Shown here piece after piece: positions 35,269-42,708 of a stretch of 51,743 nucleotides of DNA. Under the pieces are notes generated by a model. That model was not told the origin of the DNA. It searched no databases and worked only from the letters and a program-made list of their open reading frames with translations. Origin of the DNA: a bacterium (GTDB lineage Bacteria; Pseudomonadota; Alphaproteobacteria; Sphingomonadales; Sphingomonadaceae); contig JAVBXL010000039.1 in assembly GCA_030824575.1 (NCBI GenBank), forward strand, positions 1 through 51,743. The letters run 5' to 3'. The translations under genes and the position numbers were made by a program. Position 1 is the stretch's first letter. Every line of letters starts with the position of its first letter.

Positions 35269-36729
35269 TTACATATAGTAACGGAAGTCGGACTGGTCTC
35301 GTTCCGAATAACTTACATGCCGAAGGACGCGACCGACTTCCCGCGCGGCGCGAATGGGAATCGGCAGTGCCTGATCGAACTGGGTCGAATTCCAGTTCAT
35401 CTTCGTCAGCGCCAGAACCTCTGCGGCAATGCGGTCAAGCGATGTCTCGTTGTCCTCGTGTGGGCGCAGTTGCAGAGCATTCGGCACCCGCGCACCAGGG
35501 TAGGTGCCGTAATACGGCACGCTGCCACGGGTGTAGAGAATGCCGTTCTTGCCGACCTGGACGAAACTGCCACGGAGCGGCGGATAGTCGCCTTCGCGCA
35601 GCAGCGATACATGGCCACCTTCAGACACCCAGATCATGTCGGTCATCGCGACACGCATTTCGGCAATGCCTTCGGCAAAACCGGCAGCCTCTCCTTTTTC
35701 GAAGCGGGACGTCTTCATGATGACGATTCGAGCCGGCATAGTCCGGTGATGCTCGAAATATGCGTCGAGAGCGCGCTTCACCAGATCATAGGCATCTTCA
35801 CGTGCCAAATATGGATGCTTTCCCGGCCGATCGGTCCGCGCCCGGGCACCCCGCAGGATCAGGCCCTTACCCTTCTCGTCGAACATCTGCGCGGTGCTGG
35901 TCCACAGCCTGTGCCCATCCAGATCCCGATAGAAGCCGATCCCAAGATAGCTTGTGGTCCAGTCTCCAACCTTCGGCAGGCGCCATGGCACGCGTCCTGC
36001 CTTGTAGTAGATCGCGTTCAGAATGTTCCATGCGCGCGTCGCCGGATCTTGCACCTTGCGCTCAGTGCCTTTCAGTTTGTGCGGCAGCTTAAAGGCCTCG
36101 TCCCATACCGAAGGCCATGCGATCTGGGTCGGCACGCTCAGGCTCAATGCCCGGGCCTTGAACAGATCGCGGAAGTTTAGCTCGGTCGGTCCGACTTCGT
36201 CATCGTCGGGTTCCTCGTCGTCCTGATCCTCTCGCAACGCCCCGTCGGCATTCACCACCTTCTCGATGACCGATTTCGGGAGTGCTACGACGATCACCTC
36301 CGGACGGGACGTTCCTTCCAGCAGAACGCGAGCCTGGTTGATGAGCAGGTCCACGCATGCTCTGACGGCATCTTCGTGCTTGCGGATCGCAAGCACCGCC
36401 TTGAAATCGGACGACAGGATCGTCTTCTTGGCCTCCTCCGGGACCTCGAACTTGCAACGGAACGGATTGTCGTTCCCCAAGCCTGGAAACCCAGGGTGGA
36501 GATTGCCGAGCGTGTCGTTGACACCTTCAATGCCGAGCATCGCACTATCAACGTAGCGCGAGAAGCCCTCGACGGTCTCAGTCGTGCCGATGACACCGAT
36601 GCGGATCAGCTCGCCCGGTTTGGGCTGAAGGGGACCATATCGCATCAGACCGACGCGCGGGTCGATGAACAGTCCGCCCTCTCCGAATTCCAGATCAGGC
36701 TCGGGAATGCAGCGTGTCTCGAACCTCAT
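35269..36729 (-). CDS. Short prokaryotic Argonaute (MID-PIWI)
   Basis: The 486-residue length and lack of N and PAZ domains fit the short pAgo clade. The MID domain (about 1–200) includes VIVVALPKSVIEKV. The PIWI domain (about 200–486) shows the characteristic YYKAGRVPWRL, YLGIGFYRD, MPARIVIMKTSRF and the closing segment LPIPIRAAREVGRV. The DEDX slicer tetrad is not evident, as expected for catalytically inactive short pAgos. Such proteins use small guide RNA or DNA to recognise invading DNA and then activate an associated effector. ATG overlaps the stop of the DREN-APAZ gene (ATGA), so both come from one transcript. Assignment rests on family motifs. Confidence 0.85.
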   Translation of the reverse strand: MRFETRCIPEPDLEFGEGGLFIDPRVGLMRYGPLQPKPGELIRIGVIGTTETVEGFSRYVDSAMLGIEGVNDTLGNLHPGFPGLGNDNPFRCKFEVPEEAKKTILSSDFKAVLAIRKHEDAVRACVDLLINQARVLLEGTSRPEVIVVALPKSVIEKVVNADGALREDQDDEEPDDDEVGPTELNFRDLFKARALSLSVPTQIAWPSVWDEAFKLPHKLKGTERKVQDPATRAWNILNAIYYKAGRVPWRLPKVGDWTTSYLGIGFYRDLDGHRLWTSTAQMFDEKGKGLILRGARARTDRPGKHPYLAREDAYDLVKRALDAYFEHHRTMPARIVIMKTSRFEKGEAAGFAEGIAEMRVAMTDMIWVSEGGHVSLLREGDYPPLRGSFVQVGKNGILYTRGSVPYYGTYPGARVPNALQLRPHEDNETSLDRIAAEVLALTKMNWNSTQFDQALPIPIRAAREVGRVLRHVSYSERDQSDFRYYM

Positions 36730-38144
36730 CGCGGCATCTCCATCTGCACAGGGCCTTCCTCTACTTCAGCCCTCATCTTCTTCGCGTTCGGATCTGATGT
36801 CGCCCAAGCGCTTTCGGGGACTGCCGCATCCATCACTACCGGTTCGATGGTCTCAAATTTCAGGACGCCATCGCCTGACGCCTCGCCATCCGATTCCGCG
36901 AACAAGTCCAAAGTGGAGGCAGGGCTCAATTCGGCACCTGAAAGAAGGAAGCGGAAAAGAAAGAACTGGCCACGGATCGATCCATTGCGATCCTTTCGCT
37001 TCTTCCCTGACAACAGGTCAGCGGCGAAGCGATGCGGACGGAAGCCATCTTCGGTGAAGGCGAATGTTGGGGAAATGGACAGGAACCACTCGCTGCCGAT
37101 GCGTTCAAAGCGCGGAGAGAAACCATGGTGGCGGACGCTGTGGACCTGTCCGATCCGCTTACCCTTCTTATAGGGGTAGACCTGCACCACCATCGCCGAT
37201 GTTGCTTCCCGCAGGGACCGGTAGTGGTAGCGGCGCGGCTGGTGGCGGTCCTCCGCCTTGAAGTAAAAGATGCGGCCCTTGTTGCTGTAGGTCAATTCGT
37301 GACCGAACTGCTCCGCCATCGTGCGCCTCAGCAACTCGATCATCACAACTTCGTCGTCATGATCGTCGCTATCGGCGATCAGCTCTGTGTCGACCGCCTC
37401 GACGGTGTCAACGTCGATGATGGGCTCCAGAGCCGTGCCGCGCGGGTCGCGGAACGACACGAAGCGTCGGCCTCGGATAACCCAATCAAAGTGATGACCG
37501 TCGGCTCGCAGAAGGACCGGAACTGCGTCCCGCCCGGAGGCGAAGGGCGAGTCTGCGATGAAGATCTCATCCGGCATGCCTATCCGCATGAGATTGAGAT
37601 GAGCGGGCTCGCCGGTTCGCATTGGCGGGATGAACGCGCCAAGCCGGCCCTTCTCGATCGCAACGGCAGCGAGCTTGTCCATCGCCGCCGCATCCATCTT
37701 GTCTTCGGCCTTGTCGAAGATCAGCCGCCGTTCCTCGCCAGGCACGGTTGCGGCGACACTCTTCCAATACAGCGATTGGTCGGACTGCCTGTAGAGGACG
37801 ATCACGACCGGCAGGCTTGTCTGGCGCCAATACTCCACGTCGGCCATCTTCATCAGATATTCGAAGCCCGCATCGCTCTCCCCGGTGTAGAGCTTGCTTG
37901 CAGTGGTCTTCACCTGAACCGCCACCATCTTGCCGGTCATCTGCCCCGTCTGCGGGTCACGAAACTCGATGGTGCCATCGACACCGGTCTCCAGCCGACC
38001 ACGTCCTTCGAAGACATGGCCTAGCGACATGACTGTAACCTTGACCACGGTTTCGCCCAGTTCGCCGTTCAGCTGATTGTCCGTCACCTTCTTCAAGACG
38101 CGCCTCCTCGCATCGAACATATCAGCAACATAGGGTGACTCCAT
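36726..38144 (-). CDS. DREN(DUF4365)-APAZ effector nuclease of a SPARDA-type system
   Basis: The 472-residue protein has an N-terminal DUF4365 (DREN) nuclease domain (about residues 20–160). Its PD-(D/E)xK site is visible: E31 in NGELGE, D56 in ETGVDGTIEF, and Q77/K79 in VAVQVKTT, with YW and VVIVLYRQ segments downstream. The rest (about 180–472) should be the APAZ region that binds the Argonaute, as in known SPARDA systems, where guide-directed target binding unleashes DNase and RNase activity that kills the host cell. It precedes the Argonaute gene in the operon. The ATG at 38144 lacks a clear ribosome binding site, so the transcript may be near leaderless; ATG 38120 is an alternative. Confidence 0.85.
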   Translation of the reverse strand: MESPYVADMFDARRRVLKKVTDNQLNGELGETVVKVTVMSLGHVFEGRGRLETGVDGTIEFRDPQTGQMTGKMVAVQVKTTASKLYTGESDAGFEYLMKMADVEYWRQTSLPVVIVLYRQSDQSLYWKSVAATVPGEERRLIFDKAEDKMDAAAMDKLAAVAIEKGRLGAFIPPMRTGEPAHLNLMRIGMPDEIFIADSPFASGRDAVPVLLRADGHHFDWVIRGRRFVSFRDPRGTALEPIIDVDTVEAVDTELIADSDDHDDEVVMIELLRRTMAEQFGHELTYSNKGRIFYFKAEDRHQPRRYHYRSLREATSAMVVQVYPYKKGKRIGQVHSVRHHGFSPRFERIGSEWFLSISPTFAFTEDGFRPHRFAADLLSGKKRKDRNGSIRGQFFLFRFLLSGAELSPASTLDLFAESDGEASGDGVLKFETIEPVVMDAAVPESAWATSDPNAKKMRAEVEEGPVQMEMPR

Positions 38145-38227
38145 CGTGAATCAAAGGGCAGGATATTTTCGTTCAACACGATAAACCGCTTGGTGAATTT
38201 CTTCGACCTTCCTAAAAACCCGGAAGC
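38145..38227. promoter_or_regulatory. Shared divergent promoter region of SPARDA and BREX
   Basis: Only 83 bases separate the start codons of DREN-APAZ (minus) and the HTH gene heading the BREX operon (plus). It is comparatively AT-rich and should hold both promoters, probably overlapping. No clear sigma-70 boxes or operator palindrome could be named with confidence. Confidence 0.6.
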
Positions 38228-38482
38228 ATGGTGGAAAATGGAAACCTTGATCTGCTCCGCTTGGTCGGGGAGGCGCTTTACGGCGAACGGTGGCAGGCGC
38301 CCATCGCGGCGGATCTTGGCGTCTCCGATCGCGCCGTCCGATATTGGCTGAAATCCGCGAACCAGTGTCCTGACGACATCGGTTTCCGCCTGCTTTCCAT
38401 CGTCGAACGCAAGAAGCTCAATCTCGGGGAGGTCGAGGCTGTCGTGCTTGAACGCCTCCGGTTGGGGAGGTTATCGCAATGA
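38228..38482 (+). CDS. Small helix-turn-helix protein, first gene of the BREX operon
   Basis: The 84-residue protein contains a plausible helix-turn-helix at about residues 20–42 (WQAPIAADLGVSDRAVRYWLKS), with a helical tail (RLLSIVERKKLNLGEVEAV). It is probably a DNA-binding regulator, Cro/Xre-like in style, though the match is not to a named family that I can fix. Its stop overlaps the brxF start (ATGA), so it is translated with the BREX genes. The ATG at 38228 sits directly after GGAAG; a GTG at 38231 has better spacing. It could control both divergent systems. Confidence 0.7.
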   Translation: MVENGNLDLLRLVGEALYGERWQAPIAADLGVSDRAVRYWLKSANQCPDDIGFRLLSIVERKKLNLGEVEAVVLERLRLGRLSQ

Positions 38483-38961
38483 CACAGGTCGACCATAAAG
38501 CATCCGCGCAAACCGTGGTGAGGCTGCTGAGAAATCCGGGGCTTGCCAGTGGGAAACCGGTCCTGCTCGTCGGCGACGAGGTCGATCGCCGCGCAACCAT
38601 CGCGGCGTTGGGCAGCCTTCTGCACACCGTGCCCATCAACGTGAACGTCACGCTCGCCGAGGCGCTGATCGACAGCGACCAGCGAGTCGATCCGTCAGCG
38701 ATCATCGCTGGCCTTTCTTCAGGCGACGGCCCCTTGATACTCGATCGGATCCAGATCCTGATGCTGCCTCAACTTCGCTTCAATACCGTGGACGTGCTCT
38801 GCCGTGTGGCACGTCGACGACCAACCTGCGTGTCATGGCCAGGACGCCTCGATGGCGGACGGCTGCGATACGCCCATCCAGATCACCCAGAATGTCTCGA
38901 CGAGGACGTCTCGCGCGTCACCGTCGTCGACCTGTCGACCAACGAAGGCCCTGAACAATGA
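38479..38961 (+). CDS. brxF: BREX-3 protein BrxF (degenerate P-loop)
   Basis: BrxF is the small first protein of type 3 BREX systems, usually a P-loop protein. This 160-residue member keeps family features: VPINVNVTLAEALID, the LILDRIQILMLPQLRFN segment, VARRRPTCVSWPG and YAHPDHPE near the end. However, the Walker A position reads LLVGDEVDRRATI, without the GxxxxGK[ST] pattern, so ATP binding is doubtful. It overlaps the HTH gene before it and brxC after it by four bases each. Assignment is from sequence pattern and position. Confidence 0.8.
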   Translation: MTQVDHKASAQTVVRLLRNPGLASGKPVLLVGDEVDRRATIAALGSLLHTVPINVNVTLAEALIDSDQRVDPSAIIAGLSSGDGPLILDRIQILMLPQLRFNTVDVLCRVARRRPTCVSWPGRLDGGRLRYAHPDHPECLDEDVSRVTVVDLSTNEGPEQ

Positions 38962-41900
38962 AATACAGCGAACTGGTCAACTTCGAGCCGATCGAGTCGG
39001 TCATTCAGCTCCTTGACGCGAACAAGGCGGACGAAGGGCGCCGCCTCGTCTCCAGCTATGTGATCTCGGACGCGATGGCCGACCGGATCGCCGATGTCAT
39101 CTTTCCCCAGCTCGGGTTCGATCCGTCCGTCGACCACAAGGGCATCCTCGTCGTCGGCAACTACGGCACGGGTAAGTCCCACCTCATGTCCGTGCTCTCC
39201 ACGATCGCCGAGGATGAGAGCGTCGTGGCGGAAGTCCGCAACGACAAGGTGCGATCGGCCGCCGGTCCGATCGGTGGCAAGTTCCAGGTTCTCCGCATCG
39301 AGATTTCCAGCCGCATGTCGCTCCGCGACATCCTGGTGCAGGAGATCGAGGCGTTCCTGTCGGCGAAGGGGATCAGCTTCACCTTTCCGCCCGAGGACAA
39401 GGTCACGCAGAACAAGACCGCCCTTATAGAGATGATGGACGCCTTCGAAAAGAAATTTCCCGGGCAAGGGCTGCTCGTCGTCGTCGACGAAATGCTCGAC
39501 TATCTCCGGTCGCGCAAGGACACCGAACTGGTCCATGACCTGTCGTTCATGCGCGAGATCGGCGAGATCGCCAAGAACACGCGGTTCCGTTTCATCGGCG
39601 GCGTTCAGGAGGCGATCTTCGACAGCGCCCGCTTCGCCTCGACCGCCGACAGCCTGCGCCGTGTGAAGGACCGCTTCCAGCAGGTGCTGATCGACCGACA
39701 GGACATCGGCTTCGTAGTGGCGGAGCGCCTGCTGCGCAAGGATGAGCACCAGAGAGAGATCATCCGCAAGCATCTCGAGCCCTACGCAAAGTTCTATGGG
39801 ACGATGGGCGACCGGCTGGATCAATTTGTCCGCCTGTTTCCTGTCCACCCGGACTATCTTGCCATCTTTGAGCGGATCGACTTCGCCGAGAACCGCAACG
39901 CGCTCTCGACGCTGTCGGGGACCATGCGCAAGCTCCTCGATCAGGACGTCCCTGCGGATCAGCCCGGCGTGATCACCTATGACAGCTTCTGGACCGACGT
40001 CCGGTCTAATCCAGCCTTCCGTGCGCAGACTGGCATCAGGGACGTCGTCCGCATTGCGGAGACGCTGCAGGAGAAGGTTTCCACCGCCTTCCCGAAGGGC
40101 AAGGCGATGAGCAAGCCGACTGCCCACCGCATCATCGACGGTCTCGCGATCCAACGCCTCACGACGCCGGACATTCATGTCGAAATGGGGCCGACCTCGG
40201 CCGAGCTTCGCGATCAGCTCCTGCTAATGAATCCCATGGCGGGGGAATTCCCGTCGGACGAGCCGGCGCAGGACCTTCTTACCTTCATCGATGCCACCAT
40301 CGGCGACATCATGAAAGCCGTGAACGGCCAGTTCATCACCCGCGCCATCGGCAGCGACCAGGTCTTCCTTGATGTCGCCAAAGATGTCGATTACGACGCC
40401 GAGATCGACAGGCGTGGCGAGAGTCTGGACGACGAGGATCTCGACAACGCCTATTACCAGGCGATCGCTCACCTGATGGAGCGGACCGACGAGGCTACCC
40501 ACCTGCCCGGCCACAAGATCTGGCAGTATCCGCTGGAATGGTTCGAACGGCGCGCCCATCGTGACGGCTATCTGTTCTTCGGTTCGCCGAACGATCGCCC
40601 GACCGCCTACCCGGCACGCGACTTCTATCTTTACTTCGTTCAGCCCTATGATCCGCCGAAGTTCAAGGACGAGGAAAAGCCCGATGAGGTGTTCCTGCGC
40701 CTTGCCAGCAAGGACGACGCCCTGACCACGATCCTGCGCCGGTTCTCGTCGGCGTCCGCGCTGGCAGCCATCAACACCGGCAATGCGAAGACCGTCTATG
40801 CTGCCAAGGCCGAGGACGCATTGAAGAGCATGCGGAAGTGGCTCCGTGATCAACAGACCACCGCCTTCAACGTCACCTATCAGGGCAAGTCCCGAACCCT
40901 GGCGGAATGGGCGAAGAACTTCTCCGTCCGTGACCGTGCCGGCATCAAGGGCGACGAGACCGTCAACTTCCGCGAATATGTCAATGTGTCGGCGGGCTAT
41001 CTGCTGGCAGGGCACTTCGGCGAGCAGTATCCGGAATACCCCACGTTCAGCACCATCGTCACGGACGCCAACCGGCGCCCGCTGTGCACCACGGCGGTGA
41101 AGGCGCTCGGCGGACCGTCGCGTCCGAAGGACGCCGTGATGATCCTCGATGCCCTGAAGTTGCTGGACGGGGACAAGCTGGACCCGCGCCAGTCTCCATA
41201 CGCGCAGGAGATTACGAAGCGGCTCGACGCCAAGGGGCCGGGGCAGGTTCTGAACCGCGGAGAGGTGTTCGAGGCGACGTCTATGGCGGAGGCGTTCGCG
41301 CCGGGTCGGTTCGGGCTGGAGCCGGATCTGGTTGCCGTTATCCTTGCTGCGCTCGTCTACTCCGGCGATGTCGTTGTGTCCGTAGCCGGCCGCAAGATCG
41401 ACTCCTCCAACCTGACCGATGCTGCTGGCCAACTTGTGGACGAGCTCGCCACTTTCAAGCATGTCGAAGTGCCCAAGGACGTCAATGTCGGCGTTCTGCG
41501 CGACATCTACGAAATGTTTGGCCTGCCGTCCGGTCTGGCGCACGCGGCCGCCAAGGGGGATGACGCAGCCGTGCGGACGCTGCAGGACGCCATCGAAAAG
41601 ACCATCACGGACGCGTTGAAGCTGGCGACGGGCCTGGAAACGTCCATGTCGTTTTGGGGAAGCACGGTCGTGTCGCCGGAACAGGTCCAGGATGGTCGCG
41701 GTCGTATCGACGCGGTGCGCACCTTTGCGGAAAGCCTCTCGGCCTATAATACGCCGGCAAAGCTGAAGAACCTCCGGACGTCGGCCGCCGACGTGACCGC
41801 GCGGACTGATGACTTCGCCGCATTCCGTCGTATCAGTGCGATCGTTGCCCAGATCGACGCCGTTTCCAAGGATGCGACCTATCTCCAGCAGACCGAGATG

Positions 41901-42707
41901 GTCCTGCGCGACGATGATCCATGGATTGAAAAGGCGCGGAAGGCTCGCCACGAGGTGGCCGGGCAGCTGGGGGATGTTCTTGACGCGTCCACGCTGACCG
42001 CCATCCGTAATCGCCTGGGCACGCTGAAAAAGGACTATGTCGCGCATTATCTTTCGCTCCACGCGAAGGCCCGGTTGGGCATGCAGGAGAGCAAGGCCAA
42101 GGGCGAGCTGATGAGCGACCAGCGCTTCAAGACGCTGGAGCAGCTCGCGCGGATCCCGATCCTGCCGGCTAACGAGTTAGAAGGCTTCCGGAACTCGCTG
42201 GCCGAATTGAAGACATGTTCCGGCCTTATCGAAAGCGAGTTGGCTACCCGTGCGTACTGTCCGCGATGCTCGTTCATGCCGAAGTCGGAACAGCTTTCGC
42301 TGACGGCGCCGGCAGCTTCCGTGCTGTCCTCGCTGGACGACCGACTTGACGTATTGGTGAATGCGTGGAGCGGCCGCCTGCGCGAGGAGCTGGAGGATCC
42401 CATCACGCTCGCCGAGGGACTTCAATTGGTCGACGGAAAGGTGCGGGGTCGGATCGAAGATTTCGCCAAGACCGGCGAACTACCCGAACCGCTCGATGCC
42501 GATTTCGTGTCGGGCATCAAGGATGCGCTATCCGATCTCGCGAAGGTCGAGATCACGTCGTCGGCTCTCCGGGCTGCGCTCACCAGCGGCGGATCACCGG
42601 TGACGGTCGACGACATCCGGAAGCGGTTCGAGAAGCTGCTGGCCGATGAACTCAAGGGGAAGGACGAGACGAAGGTGCGCTTCGTGATCGTCGAAGGGGG
42701 AAATTGA
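38958..42707 (+). CDS. brxC: BREX-3 ATPase BrxC (DUF6079-like)
   Basis: The 1249-residue protein is the large AAA-type ATPase BrxC, a core of all BREX systems. The Walker A motif GNYGTGKS lies at residues 67–74 and the Walker B motif LLVVVDEMLDYL has D177 and E178. The rest is mostly helical, with several charged coiled-coil-like parts (about 880–1130) and a cysteine pair YCPRC near residue 1098. BrxC is thought to form a complex with other BREX proteins needed for both methylation and defence. The gene starts in the brxF stop and ends one base before pglX. Size matches the family. Confidence 0.92.
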   Translation: MKYSELVNFEPIESVIQLLDANKADEGRRLVSSYVISDAMADRIADVIFPQLGFDPSVDHKGILVVGNYGTGKSHLMSVLSTIAEDESVVAEVRNDKVRSAAGPIGGKFQVLRIEISSRMSLRDILVQEIEAFLSAKGISFTFPPEDKVTQNKTALIEMMDAFEKKFPGQGLLVVVDEMLDYLRSRKDTELVHDLSFMREIGEIAKNTRFRFIGGVQEAIFDSARFASTADSLRRVKDRFQQVLIDRQDIGFVVAERLLRKDEHQREIIRKHLEPYAKFYGTMGDRLDQFVRLFPVHPDYLAIFERIDFAENRNALSTLSGTMRKLLDQDVPADQPGVITYDSFWTDVRSNPAFRAQTGIRDVVRIAETLQEKVSTAFPKGKAMSKPTAHRIIDGLAIQRLTTPDIHVEMGPTSAELRDQLLLMNPMAGEFPSDEPAQDLLTFIDATIGDIMKAVNGQFITRAIGSDQVFLDVAKDVDYDAEIDRRGESLDDEDLDNAYYQAIAHLMERTDEATHLPGHKIWQYPLEWFERRAHRDGYLFFGSPNDRPTAYPARDFYLYFVQPYDPPKFKDEEKPDEVFLRLASKDDALTTILRRFSSASALAAINTGNAKTVYAAKAEDALKSMRKWLRDQQTTAFNVTYQGKSRTLAEWAKNFSVRDRAGIKGDETVNFREYVNVSAGYLLAGHFGEQYPEYPTFSTIVTDANRRPLCTTAVKALGGPSRPKDAVMILDALKLLDGDKLDPRQSPYAQEITKRLDAKGPGQVLNRGEVFEATSMAEAFAPGRFGLEPDLVAVILAALVYSGDVVVSVAGRKIDSSNLTDAAGQLVDELATFKHVEVPKDVNVGVLRDIYEMFGLPSGLAHAAAKGDDAAVRTLQDAIEKTITDALKLATGLETSMSFWGSTVVSPEQVQDGRGRIDAVRTFAESLSAYNTPAKLKNLRTSAADVTARTDDFAAFRRISAIVAQIDAVSKDATYLQQTEMVLRDDDPWIEKARKARHEVAGQLGDVLDASTLTAIRNRLGTLKKDYVAHYLSLHAKARLGMQESKAKGELMSDQRFKTLEQLARIPILPANELEGFRNSLAELKTCSGLIESELATRAYCPRCSFMPKSEQLSLTAPAASVLSSLDDRLDVLVNAWSGRLREELEDPITLAEGLQLVDGKVRGRIEDFAKTGELPEPLDADFVSGIKDALSDLAKVEITSSALRAALTSGGSPVTVDDIRKRFEKLLADELKGKDETKVRFVIVEGGN

Positions 42708-42708
42708 A

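Noticed and set aside
35841..35850. CCCGGGCACC, like the 3' end of tRNA-Phe, as an attachment-site repeat
   Set aside because: It is only about ten bases, lies inside the Argonaute gene, and is expected by chance in GC-rich DNA.
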